Positions 1 to 7,350 are shown, counted from the stretch's first letter. The stretch is 8,388 bases of DNA from CALIZF01 sp046292445 (GCA_046292445.1 JBKBQT010000066.1:1-8388); one strand, 5' to 3'. Numbers and translations are program-made. The notes: generated by a model not told the origin, from the sequence alone.

Positions 1-95
1 CGGCCTTTTCCTTTCCTTCGGCGATTTCCTGCTTTACACCCCCCATGTGCGGTGCGGCCCTTCGCCCCCGCGCGCACCTGTGCTAGAGCGGCCGC

Positions 96-3000
96 ATGAA
101 GCCCAGCTTTGCCCTGACCCTCTCCGCCGAGAAGATCGAGCTTCTCCACCGCACCTCGCAGGGGTGGCATCCTGTGGGCGCGGTCGCCTTCGATGACCCC
201 GATCTCCCGGCGGCGCTTGGCTATCTGCGGGGCAGTGCGCTTGGGCTCGAACCGCAGGGCCTCGCGACCAAGCTGGTGATCCCCAATTCGGAAATCCTGT
301 ATCTTCGCATCGCCGCCCCCGGCCCCAAGGCGGCGCAGCGTCGGGGCCAGATCGCTGCCGCGCTCGACGGGCGCACGCCCTATGCGGTCGAGGATCTCGC
401 GTTCGACTGGTCGGGCACGGGCGACGAGGTGCAGGTCGCCGTCGTGGCGCGCGAGACGCTGGCCGAGGCCGAGGCTTTTGCAGTCGAACATCGCTTCAAC
501 CCGGTGTCCTTCGTCGCCATCCCGCCGCCCGACCGGTTCGGCGCGGAACCCTGGTTCGGCACGCCCAAGGCCGCCGAGGCGTTGATCGCCTCGGGCACGC
601 GGATCGCACGCGATCAGGACCCGATCCGCATCGTCGCGCGGGACCTTCCGCGCCCCGCCGATCCGGGGGCGGCGACCGCGCCGGCGGAGGCAGGGGCAAC
701 GGTGCCGCCAGATGCGGCGCCGGCGGCGCAGAGTGCAGGCGACGCGGCCGAGATGCCGGCACCGGGCGAGCGGCCCTCGGCCGGGATCGAGACGGCGCGG
801 GCCGCTGGAAGCGAGACTGGCGCCGCGTCCTACGCCGTGGCGCCGGCGCCGGCGCCGGCCGACGGCCCGCCCGCCGCGGCAGAAACCGACGGACCGGCCG
901 CAACCACGCGCCCGCAGGTCGAGACGGCAACCTCCCTGCCGGCGGCCGAAGGACCGGCCGCAACGGCGCCGGCGCAGAACCCACCGCCCCGGGAGCCGGC
1001 CGAAGCGGAGCTGTCCGCAGCAGCCCCGCCCGCCCTGCCACCGGATCCCGACACGTCGGCCACCGCCGCCGCCGCAAGCCTTGCGGCCCCGGCACCCGCG
1101 CCGGACGATCCGCCGGCCCGGCGCCCCGTCCTGCCAAGCCTCGAGACGCCATCCGCCGAGGCCGATCCGCCGCCGCGCCGCGAGGCCGAGATCCGCGTGT
1201 TGCCGCCGCGCCCGCCGATCCCCGACAAGCCGCCGGTCGTCACACCGCTCGCCCGCGGCACGCCCTCGGCCCCGCCCCGCAAGGCGGCAGCCGCCCTTCA
1301 CGCCGTGAATGCGGAAACCGTCCAGCGGCCCGCCCGCAAGTTCGGCAAGCAGACGCCGCCCCCACGCGGCCCCGGCAAACCGACCCGCCCGAGCCTCGTG
1401 TCGTCGTCTCAGCCGATGCGCCCCGGCAAGGTCGCCGCCACGCTAAGTGCGGTGCCGCCGCCCGGCACGGCACCGTCGCCGACCACGGCATCGCTGGCGC
1501 CGGGCGGCGCGGCAGCCGCCGCCGATGCCGCGTTCCGCCGTGCCAAGCCGGTCCGCAGCCGGCGCTGGCCGGTCGGCCTGATCCTCACCGGGCTCCTGGT
1601 GCTGTTGCTCGCGGCCGTGGCCGTCTGGGCGGCGCTGTTCCTCGACCGCCCGCCAGAGGCGGCATCGGATGTCGATCCGGCCGCGTCCGCACCCGCGACG
1701 CTCGCCTCGTCCCCGCCCCCTGCCGCGCCAGCCGGCGACGAGGCGGCAGCCACGACCGACGCCACCGCGGAGCTTCCGCCTGCGCAAGCGGATACCGCGG
1801 CATCGGCCGTTCTTGGTGATGCACTGGACCTGCCGGCCGATGCCGTGCCGGAAGCGCCCGAGCCCCTGCCACCCGACACCCTTGTCGCGGCGCCGCCACA
1901 GCGGGCCGATACCGCGCCGATCGCACCTGCAACGCCGCCGCAGGCCGATGCGCCGGCGACGGTCGCGACGCTCGAAGCGCCGCCCAGCGTTGCGCCCCGT
2001 CCGCGCGCAGCGCCCCCTGCCGACCATGCGGCCGATGCCGCGACCGACACCGCCCCGCCCGAACCGCCCCCCGCCGCACTGCGGTCTGACACGGCCGCCG
2101 ACGGATCGCGTGGCCTCGCAGCCGAGCCCTTCGAAGAGATTTTCCTGCCGTCGCCGGACCCGACGATCGCGCTGGACGCGCCGCGCCCGCTTGGGCCGCT
2201 CGCATCGCTGACGCCGGGCCCGCTCCCGGGCCCGCCGATGCCGCCGCCGCCCTTCGGAACGGTCTACAGGTTCGACGCCGACGGCCGGATCCTGCCGACC
2301 CCCGAGGGCGTCGTCACACCGGACGGCGTGCGGCTCGTGGCGGGGCGCCCGCCGCTGCTGCCGCGCCCGCGGCCCGAACCGGCAGCGGTTGCCGCCGCGC
2401 CCGCCGCGGACGAACCGGCCGCTGCGCCCGAGGCAGGCACCGCACCGGCCGCGGCAGAGGACGCGCCCGAACCCGCCGCTGCCCCGGACCCGCGGCTCGC
2501 CGGCGCCAAGCCGCGCGCAAGGCCCGAAGGCGCCGCGGCCCGCGATACGGTCGAAGAGGAAAGCGCGCTGGAAAGCCAGCCGACACCGGGGGGGGTCGTC
2601 CTCGCCAGCCTCAAGCCGCGGACCCGCGCCGCGAGCGTCGTCGCCCGGGCCGAGGCACAGCGGGCCGCTGACGCCGCGGCCGAAGCGCAGGCCGCGGCCG
2701 AGGCGGCGGCCGCAAGCCCGCTGGCGGTTGCGATCTCGCGCAAGCCGGCCGCACGCCCGGCATCCTTCGCCACGCTCGCGGTGGCCAGCCCCGCCCGGAC
2801 CCCGGCGCCGGCCGCCGCAGCCGCCGCGCGGCCCGCGCCGCAGCAAGACGACGATCTCGACGACGGCGAACCGGCCGTCACCCGCGCCGCACCGGCCATT
2901 CCGACGCGCACCTCGGTCGCCCGTCAGGCCACCGTCACGAATGCGATCAACCTGTCGCGGATCAACCTGATCGGCGTCTATGGCGCGGCCAACAACCGCC

Positions 3001-3149
3001 ATGCGCTCGTGCGCATGGCGGGCGGGGGGTTCCAGCGGGTGAAGGTCGGGGATCGGCTCGACGGCGGTCAGGTGTCGGCCATCGGCGCGAACGAGTTGCG
3101 CTATGTGAAGGGCGGCCGGACGATCACGCTCGGCATGCCGCGCGGCTGA
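96..3149 (+). CDS. Single-pass membrane protein with GspL/PilM-like N-domain and PilP/GspC-like C-domain
   Basis: The 1017-residue protein has a recognisable layout but no gene name I can assign. Residues 1-175 are folded-looking and carry patterns like the cytoplasmic actin-like part of GspL/PilM (IPNSEILYLRI near 63-73, then ALDGRTPYAVEDLAFDW). Residues 180-480 are Pro/Ala-rich. A basic run (RRAKPVRSRR, 481-490) precedes one hydrophobic helix at 491-516, so the N-terminus should be cytoplasmic and the rest periplasmic. Residues 520-940 are again Pro/Ala-rich, with an Ala-rich probable helix near 848-875. The last 67 residues (NLIGVYG, ALVR, VKVGDRLDGG, GRTITLGMP) match the small beta-rich homology region of PilP/GspC. 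Known proteins with these domains are inner-membrane scaffold parts of type II secretion or type IV pili, but no such genes are visible beside it. The job is therefore inferred: an envelope-spanning scaffold. The start is the only sensible ATG, with just a weak AGAG upstream. Codon use and GC match a native gene. Confidence is high for coding, moderate for the fold assignments. Confidence 0.85.
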   Translation: MKPSFALTLSAEKIELLHRTSQGWHPVGAVAFDDPDLPAALGYLRGSALGLEPQGLATKLVIPNSEILYLRIAAPGPKAAQRRGQIAAALDGRTPYAVEDLAFDWSGTGDEVQVAVVARETLAEAEAFAVEHRFNPVSFVAIPPPDRFGAEPWFGTPKAAEALIASGTRIARDQDPIRIVARDLPRPADPGAATAPAEAGATVPPDAAPAAQSAGDAAEMPAPGERPSAGIETARAAGSETGAASYAVAPAPAPADGPPAAAETDGPAATTRPQVETATSLPAAEGPAATAPAQNPPPREPAEAELSAAAPPALPPDPDTSATAAAASLAAPAPAPDDPPARRPVLPSLETPSAEADPPPRREAEIRVLPPRPPIPDKPPVVTPLARGTPSAPPRKAAAALHAVNAETVQRPARKFGKQTPPPRGPGKPTRPSLVSSSQPMRPGKVAATLSAVPPPGTAPSPTTASLAPGGAAAAADAAFRRAKPVRSRRWPVGLILTGLLVLLLAAVAVWAALFLDRPPEAASDVDPAASAPATLASSPPPAAPAGDEAAATTDATAELPPAQADTAASAVLGDALDLPADAVPEAPEPLPPDTLVAAPPQRADTAPIAPATPPQADAPATVATLEAPPSVAPRPRAAPPADHAADAATDTAPPEPPPAALRSDTAADGSRGLAAEPFEEIFLPSPDPTIALDAPRPLGPLASLTPGPLPGPPMPPPPFGTVYRFDADGRILPTPEGVVTPDGVRLVAGRPPLLPRPRPEPAAVAAAPAADEPAAAPEAGTAPAAAEDAPEPAAAPDPRLAGAKPRARPEGAAARDTVEEESALESQPTPGGVVLASLKPRTRAASVVARAEAQRAADAAAEAQAAAEAAAASPLAVAISRKPAARPASFATLAVASPARTPAPAAAAAARPAPQQDDDLDDGEPAVTRAAPAIPTRTSVARQATVTNAINLSRINLIGVYGAANNRHALVRMAGGGFQRVKVGDRLDGGQVSAIGANELRYVKGGRTITLGMPRG
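886..964 (+). repeat. In-frame direct repeat, 19 bases, 60-base period
   Basis: Two 19-base copies at 886-904 and 946-964 differ at one position (CCGA[C/A]GGACCGGCCGCAAC). The 60-base offset is exactly 20 codons, so both encode the same short peptide (D/E-GPAAT) in the Pro/Ala-rich cytoplasmic linker of the large membrane protein. Just before it, GGCGCC is repeated three times in tandem near 839-856. This is consistent with linker growth by local duplication; no separate function is implied. Confidence 0.6.
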
Positions 3150-3157
3150 CGTGCAGC

Positions 3158-3196
3158 AAAACGGAAAACGGGCGGGCATGCTGGCATGCCCACCCG
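3158..3196 (-). terminator. Intrinsic terminator of hppD (possibly used from both sides)
   Basis: The arms CGGGCGGGCATG (3169-3180) and CATGCCCACCCG (3185-3196) pair over 12 positions with one mismatch and a CTGG loop. Read on the minus strand, the stem is followed by CGTTTTCCGTTTT, an interrupted T-tract, and it begins about 25 bases after the hppD stop codon. It therefore fits a Rho-independent terminator for hppD. The plus-strand gene ending at 3149 meets the same stem but has no T-tract after it, so stopping from that side would be weaker. Confidence 0.7.
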
Positions 3197-3221
3197 CAAA
3201 CCGATGTGAACCGTCGCAGCC

Positions 3222-4328
3222 CTACCGACCGGCGAGAACGCCGCGGTCGATCTGATCCTGCTCGATCGATTCGAACAGCGCGCGGAAGTTGCCTTCGCCG
3301 AACCCGTCGTCGCCCTTGCGCTGGATGAACTCGAAGAAGATCGGGCCGATCACCGTCTTGGAGAAGATCTGCAGCAGGATGCGCGTCTCGCCCCCATCCA
3401 CGACGCCCTCGCCGTCGATCAGGATGCCATGCTCCATCATGCGCTCGATCGGCTCGTCATGCCCCACCACACGGGTCTTGCTCAGGCGGTAGTAGGCCTC
3501 GGGGGGCTTGGGCATGAACTTGAGGCCGCGGGCCGCGATCGCATCGGTGGCATCGTAGATGTCATGCGCGCCGACGGCGATGTGCTGGATGCCCTCGCCG
3601 TTGTAGCGCTTGAGGTATTCCACGATCTGCCCCTTGTCCCCGCGATCCTCGTTGATCGGGATGCGGATGCGGCCGCAGGGCGAGGTGAGGGCGCGCGACA
3701 GCAGGCCGGTGAACTTGCCCTCGATGTCGAAGAACCGGATCTCCCTGAAGCCGAAGGTGTCGCCGTAAAAGCGGAACCAGCGGTCCATGTTGCCCTTGTG
3801 GACATTGTGGGTCAGATGGTCGAGGTAGTAGAAACCGACCCCTTCCGGCTTGGCCGGACCGACGAAGTCGAACTCGCCGTCATAGGGGGCGGTCTTGTCG
3901 AACCCGGGCCCGTAACGATCCGAGAAGTAGATGAGCGAGCCGCCGATTCCGACGATCGCGGGCAGGTCCATCGTCTTGCCGGGGCCGTCGTAGGACGTGG
4001 CGCCGCTGGCCACCGCATGGTCATGGGCATGCTGCGCATCGACCACGCGCCAGCACATCGAGGGCGCGCAGGGGCCGTGTTCGGCGATGAACCCGGCGGC
4101 GTGGGTATCCGGCTCGGCGTTCAGCACATAGGTGATGTCGCCCTGCTGCCACAGCTCGACCGCCTTGGTGCGGTGACGCGCGGTCAGCGCATAGCCCATG
4201 CGCGCGAAGAGGTCGCGCAGCTGCTGCGGATCGGGATGGGCGAATTCGACGAACTCGAACCCGTCGGTGCCCGCAGGGTTCTTGTCCGAGATGGTCGCGC
4301 GGGGGGCCAGATGGGGGAACGGTCCCAT
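3222..4328 (-). CDS. hppD: 4-hydroxyphenylpyruvate dioxygenase
   Basis: This Fe(II) enzyme converts 4-hydroxyphenylpyruvate plus O2 to homogentisate and CO2, the second step of tyrosine degradation, in the cytoplasm. The 368-residue product has the two VOC-fold halves expected. The metal ligands can be placed by comparison with the Pseudomonas enzyme: H171 in DHLTHNV, H249 in GIQHIA and E333 in FFEFIQRKG. The C-terminal gating helix motif DDGFGEGNFRALFESIE is intact. The open frame runs back to 4448, but I chose the ATG at 4328 because AAGGAG lies 8 bases upstream and MGPFPH followed by NPAGTDGFEFVEFAHP is the family's usual N-terminus; the ATG at 4334 would sit only 2 bases from that AAGGAG. 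It is divergent from an Lrp/AsnC regulator, the likely controller. Later homogentisate-pathway genes are not in the window. Confidence 0.97.
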   Translation of the reverse strand: MGPFPHLAPRATISDKNPAGTDGFEFVEFAHPDPQQLRDLFARMGYALTARHRTKAVELWQQGDITYVLNAEPDTHAAGFIAEHGPCAPSMCWRVVDAQHAHDHAVASGATSYDGPGKTMDLPAIVGIGGSLIYFSDRYGPGFDKTAPYDGEFDFVGPAKPEGVGFYYLDHLTHNVHKGNMDRWFRFYGDTFGFREIRFFDIEGKFTGLLSRALTSPCGRIRIPINEDRGDKGQIVEYLKRYNGEGIQHIAVGAHDIYDATDAIAARGLKFMPKPPEAYYRLSKTRVVGHDEPIERMMEHGILIDGEGVVDGGETRILLQIFSKTVIGPIFFEFIQRKGDDGFGEGNFRALFESIEQDQIDRGVLAGR

Positions 4329-4372
4329 GGGCATCACTCCTTCCAAGGGTATCTGGGACAAAACATGCCGCC

Positions 4373-4418
4373 GAAATTCTGAAATCGGTGCGCGTTCTTC
4401 GGCCTGTTCTGGTATGTT
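4373..4418. promoter_or_regulatory. Divergent hppD / Lrp-family regulator control region
   Basis: The 139 bases between the two divergent genes are less GC-rich than the surroundings. On the plus strand TGG-TATGTT (4410-4418) forms an extended -10 about 50 bases before the regulator ATG, without a good -35. A direct repeat GAAAT-TCT-GAAAT (4373-4385) lies near the middle and could belong to an operator for an Lrp-type protein. I could not pick a convincing -35/-10 pair for hppD on the minus strand. These are weak motif calls; only the divergent arrangement is firm. Confidence 0.35.
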
Positions 4419-4467
4419 GTTGCGCGAAACCCGTGCGCCCCAGCGCATTCATGCGAGAATCCCGCAG

Positions 4468-4923
4468 ATGCTCGACCCGACCGATTCGCGCCTCCTCGCC
4501 GCGCTGCAACAGGACGCCACGCTGACCGCCGAGGCGCTCGGCGCGCGGCTGAACCTCTCGCCAAGCCAGGCGGGACGGCGGCGGCAGCGGCTCGAGGCGG
4601 CTGGCTATATCACCGGCTATGTCGCGCGCGTCGATCCGGCGCGCGTCGGGCTCAGCGTGCAGGCCTTTGTGCAGGTGCAATTCCGCGCCCATTCGCCCGA
4701 AGCCTCGCGCAGCTTCGCCAGCCTGGTGAGCGCGCGCCCCGAGGTCATCAGCGTCTGGACGCTGACCGGAGAGGCCGACTATCTGCTGCGCGTCTGGTGC
4801 GCCGATCTTTCCGCGCTCAACCGCCTGATCCACGGGGTTCTTCTGCCGCATCCGGCCGTCGCGCGGGTGCAGAGCCAGATCGTCATGGATCAGCTCAAGG
4901 CCGATGCCGGCCTGCCGGTCTGA
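4468..4923 (+). CDS. Lrp/AsnC family transcriptional regulator
   Basis: The 151-residue product is the normal length for this family. Residues 1-50 form the winged-helix DNA-binding part (MLDPTDSRLLAALQQDATLT, with ARLNLSPSQAGRRRQRLEAAG as the recognition region). Residues 67-141 form the alpha/beta effector and oligomerisation domain, with the characteristic TGEADYLLRVW stretch (100-110). Such proteins bind DNA as dimers or octamers and usually respond to an amino acid. The ATG at 4468 is preferred: it gives the family-standard N-terminus, while extension to 4198 would run into hppD coding DNA. The upstream GAGAA is only a weak ribosome site. Its position back to back with hppD suggests it regulates tyrosine catabolism, with an aromatic amino acid or keto acid as possible ligand; this is inferred from context. 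Its last 34 bases overlap the end of the antiporter gene on the other strand. Confidence 0.93.
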   Translation: MLDPTDSRLLAALQQDATLTAEALGARLNLSPSQAGRRRQRLEAAGYITGYVARVDPARVGLSVQAFVQVQFRAHSPEASRSFASLVSARPEVISVWTLTGEADYLLRVWCADLSALNRLIHGVLLPHPAVARVQSQIVMDQLKADAGLPV

Positions 4924-6590
4924 TCGTCCGCCACGAGGCGCGCGACCGCATGCGCGGCGGCATCGTCGAAAGGGGTGAGGATGATGTCGGCCCCGCGCGC
5001 GGCGAGCGCCGCCCCATCCTCGGCCCGGCCCACCGCCAGCGCGACCCGGCCGCGATAGCCCGCCGATTGCAGGCCATGGAGCAGCGCCAGCTGCGGGTCG
5101 GCCTCGGTCAGCGGGCCACGCTCGCGGCTGACGGCCGAGATCACGGCGCGCGTGCCGGCCAGCGGCAGGTGGGCGGTAAATTCCGGATCGGTCGCATCGC
5201 CGAACTGCGCATCCATCCCCAGACGACGCCAATGCGCCAGCGCCTCGGGGTCGAAATCGACGCCCAGCACCCGATACCCCTGATCGCGCAGGGCAAGGCC
5301 GATCCGGCAGCCATAGCGGCCCAGCCCGAAGATGACGAAATCGAAGGGCCGGCCGCCGCCCGAGCCGGTATCCTCGGCCATCTCGCGGTAGGGTTGCCGC
5401 CGTTCGAAGAGACCCAGCACGGGCTCGCACAGCGCGTAGAGATGATGCGACCAGGTGATCATGTAGACCGACAGCGCGATCGTCACGAGCCCCACCAGCG
5501 TGACAAGGCCGAGCGCGCTGTCATCGACATGGCCGATGCTGACCCCCATCGCCATGAAGATCAGGCTGAATTCGGAGATCTGCGCCACCGTCAGCCCGGC
5601 GAGGAACCCGGTGCGCTTGCGATACCCCATCGCACCCATGATCGCGAGCACGATCAGAGGGTTGCCGATCAGCACGAAAAGCGAGAGCACGGCGGCGGCG
5701 CCGATCTGCTCGCCCAGTTGCCCAAGGCCGAGCCCGGCCCCGAGGTTTATGAAGAAGAACAGCAGCAGGAAATCCCGCAGGCTCGCCAGGCGCGAGCCGA
5801 TCGCCTCGCGGAACGGCGTCGAGGCCAGCGACACGCCGGCCAGCAGCCCCCCCAGCTCCTTGCCGAACCCGATCGCATCGCCGAGCGCCGCCAGCCCCGC
5901 CGCCCAGCCGACCGCAAAGACGACCATCAGTTCGGGCGATCGGGCGATGGCCGTCAGCAGCGGATCGGCGACATAGCGAATGAACAGCGCGACCAGCCCG
6001 ACCATCGCCGCCCCGCCGGCCAGAACCAAGGCGACATCGAGCAAACCCGACCCGTCCCCCGAAACGCCGACCCCCACCGCCGACAGCACGACCATTGCGA
6101 GCACGACGAAGATATCCTGCACGATCAGGAACCCGAGCGCGATGCGGCCATGCAGCGCCTGGATTTCCTGCTTGTCCGACAGCAGCTTGACGATGATGAT
6201 CGTGGACGAGAACGTGAGCGCCACCGCGATGTAGAGCGCCGTGAGCGCGTCGATCCCGAGCGCGAGGCAGATCAGAAAGCCGAACGCCGCCGTGAACAGC
6301 ACCTGCCCGAGCCCGGTCGCCACCGCCACCTTGCCCAGGCTGCGCACAAGGCCGACATCAAGCTTGAGACCGACGAGGAACAGCAGGACCGCGATGGAAA
6401 TCTGGCTCAGCGTCTCGATGAAGGCGGTGGACGACACGATGCCGAGCACATCGGGCCCGGCCAGCACGCCGACCGCGATGAAGGCCACGACCAGCGGCTG
6501 GCGCAGCACGAGGCCGACGAAACCCACCCCAGCCCCGAGCAGGACGAGGAGGGCGATCTCGTAGAATACCTTGTCGAACTGGAGGTCCAT
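4890..6590 (-). CDS. CPA2 (KefB/YbaL-type) cation:proton antiporter with C-terminal RCK domain
   Basis: The 566-residue inner-membrane protein has a hydrophobic part (about residues 7-395, roughly twelve segments) followed by a soluble Rossmann domain. Hallmarks of the CPA2 family are visible: GVLAGPDVLGI (41-51), FLVGLKLD (71-78), LTFSSTIIIVKLLSD (125-139) and FLIVQDIFVV (154-163), where D159 is the candidate ion-coupling aspartate. FFFINLGAGLGL resembles the family's later FF-x-x-x-G stretch. The soluble part starts near residue 416 with FDFVIFGLGRYG, a GxGxxG nucleotide-binding loop, then an acidic GVDFD strand end and FGDAT, as in TrkA-N/RCK domains that gate K+ transport. I see no TrkA-C domain after it. 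It probably exchanges K+ or Na+ for protons; the ion cannot be told from sequence. GCAGGTGG lies just before the ATG. It has its own unit: the carD terminator lies upstream and the Lrp-family gene converges on its 3' end. Confidence 0.92.
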   Translation of the reverse strand: MDLQFDKVFYEIALLVLLGAGVGFVGLVLRQPLVVAFIAVGVLAGPDVLGIVSSTAFIETLSQISIAVLLFLVGLKLDVGLVRSLGKVAVATGLGQVLFTAAFGFLICLALGIDALTALYIAVALTFSSTIIIVKLLSDKQEIQALHGRIALGFLIVQDIFVVLAMVVLSAVGVGVSGDGSGLLDVALVLAGGAAMVGLVALFIRYVADPLLTAIARSPELMVVFAVGWAAGLAALGDAIGFGKELGGLLAGVSLASTPFREAIGSRLASLRDFLLLFFFINLGAGLGLGQLGEQIGAAAVLSLFVLIGNPLIVLAIMGAMGYRKRTGFLAGLTVAQISEFSLIFMAMGVSIGHVDDSALGLVTLVGLVTIALSVYMITWSHHLYALCEPVLGLFERRQPYREMAEDTGSGGGRPFDFVIFGLGRYGCRIGLALRDQGYRVLGVDFDPEALAHWRRLGMDAQFGDATDPEFTAHLPLAGTRAVISAVSRERGPLTEADPQLALLHGLQSAGYRGRVALAVGRAEDGAALAARGADIILTPFDDAAAHAVARLVADDQTGRPASALS

Positions 6591-6611
6591 CGCCCACCTG
6601 CTATGGCCGGC

Positions 6612-6640
6612 AGGCTATCGGCAGCGGGCGCGGCGCACAA
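6612..6640 (-). promoter_or_regulatory. Possible sigma70-type promoter for the antiporter
   Basis: On the minus strand TTGTGC (6640-6635) and TAGCCT (6617-6612) are separated by exactly 17 bases, between the carD terminator and the antiporter ATG. The -35 matches consensus at four of six positions and the -10 at three. The location is right for a gene cut off by a terminator upstream, but the match is modest. Confidence 0.3.
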
Positions 6641-6652
6641 CCGCAGCGCATG

Positions 6653-6683
6653 AAAAAGGCCGCAAGGGATGCCTGCGGCCTTT
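6653..6683 (-). terminator. Intrinsic terminator of carD
   Basis: A perfect 10-base inverted repeat, AAAGGCCGCA (6655-6664) and TGCGGCCTTT (6674-6683), encloses a 9-base loop. Read on the minus strand it begins 19 bases after the carD stop codon and ends in five T residues, a classic Rho-independent terminator. It separates carD from the antiporter gene on the same strand. Confidence 0.88.
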
Positions 6684-6702
6684 CCGGTCGGTCGGGGCGC
6701 GA

Positions 6703-7215
6703 TCAGGCCGCCACGCGGGTTACCAGCACGGCATCGACCTGACGCGCGGCGCCGGCCTCGTCGGTTCCGGCCACCGCGGCGACCTCGCGGGTCAGACGCT
6801 CGAGCGCGGCTTCGTAAAGCTGCCGCTCGGAATAGCTCTGCTCGCGCTGGTCATCGGCCCGGTGCAGGTCGCGCACCACCTCGGCGATCGACAGAAGGTC
6901 ACCCGAGTTGATCTTCTGCTCGTATTCCTGCGCCCGGCGCGACCACATCGCGCGCTTCACCCGTGCCTTGCCCTTGAGCGTCTCGAGCGCCTTGGACACG
7001 ATGTCGGGCGAGGAAAGCGAGCGCATGCCGATCTCGGTCGCGCGGTGCGTCGGCACGCGCAGGGTCATCTTGTCCTTCTCGAACGAGATGACGAACAGCT
7101 CGAGCGTGAGGCCCGCGATCACCTGTTCCTCGATCGACACAATCTTGCCGACGCCATGCGCCGGGTAGACCACGAAGTCATCGGGACGGAATTCGGGCTT
7201 CTTGGACTTGGTCAT
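6703..7215 (-). CDS. carD: CarD/CdnL-family RNA polymerase-binding transcription factor
   Basis: The 170-residue cytoplasmic protein stabilises open complexes by contacting the RNA polymerase beta subunit and the upstream edge of the -10 element. In Rhodobacter it activates rRNA and many other promoters that lack T at -7. Residues 8-65 form the Tudor-like polymerase-interaction domain (FVVYPAHGVGKIVSIEE). Residues 70-145 form the helical DNA-contacting domain, and W91 in KRAMWSRRAQEYEQKINSGD is the expected minor-groove tryptophan, followed by LLSIAEVVRDLHR. The open frame reaches 7254, but the ATG at 7215 is chosen because GAGGAAG lies about 7 bases upstream and MTKSKKPEFRPDDFVVYPAHG is the usual N-terminus. 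It is transcribed alone, from a promoter about 140 bases upstream to a strong terminator downstream. The last residues are an alanine-rich tail of unknown importance. Confidence 0.96.
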   Translation of the reverse strand: MTKSKKPEFRPDDFVVYPAHGVGKIVSIEEQVIAGLTLELFVISFEKDKMTLRVPTHRATEIGMRSLSSPDIVSKALETLKGKARVKRAMWSRRAQEYEQKINSGDLLSIAEVVRDLHRADDQREQSYSERQLYEAALERLTREVAAVAGTDEAGAARQVDAVLVTRVAA

Positions 7216-7350
7216 TCGGGTTCTTCCTCGCGTGGCAGCATGACCCGGCGACACGCCAATCCGCCAGCAGGGTGCTGGTATCGGACAGCATGGATCGCGG
7301 GATTATTTCCCGGGTGGCAAGACCGGGGGGGTTGGTTGGGGACGAAGACA

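Noticed and set aside
39..95. Promoter and possible near-leaderless start before the large membrane protein gene
   Set aside because: GCTAGA at 82-87 could be a -10 only 8 bases from the ATG, and TTTACA at 33-38 resembles a -35, but they are not correctly spaced from one another, so I cannot support a promoter call.
1443..3179. 578-residue open frame on the minus strand opposite the large membrane protein gene
   Set aside because: It is Arg/Gly/Cys-rich with no recognisable motif, as expected from reading a GC-rich Pro/Ala coding gene in antisense. The plus-strand protein has a clear membrane helix and ordered ends.
3429..4382. 317-residue plus-strand open frame across hppD
   Set aside because: It is the antisense shadow of hppD, whose metal ligands and family motifs are unambiguous.
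4329..4448. 40-residue N-terminal extension of hppD
   Set aside because: The AAGGAG ribosome site and the conserved N-terminus point to the ATG at 4328, and the extension would consume the divergent promoter region.
4021..5430. 469-residue minus-strand open frame spanning hppD, the regulator and the antiporter end
   Set aside because: It crosses three well-supported genes in the wrong frame or strand and resembles no protein; it is open only because stop codons are rare at this GC content.
4797..6653. 618-residue plus-strand open frame across the antiporter
   Set aside because: It is Arg/Gln/Asp/His-rich, lacks domains, and is the antisense image of a membrane protein with clear CPA2 motifs.
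7178..7291. 37-codon upstream open frame (starting MLSDTSTLLADW) overlapping the carD start
   Set aside because: There is no ribosome binding site before its ATG and no recognisable product; frames of this size are common by chance here.
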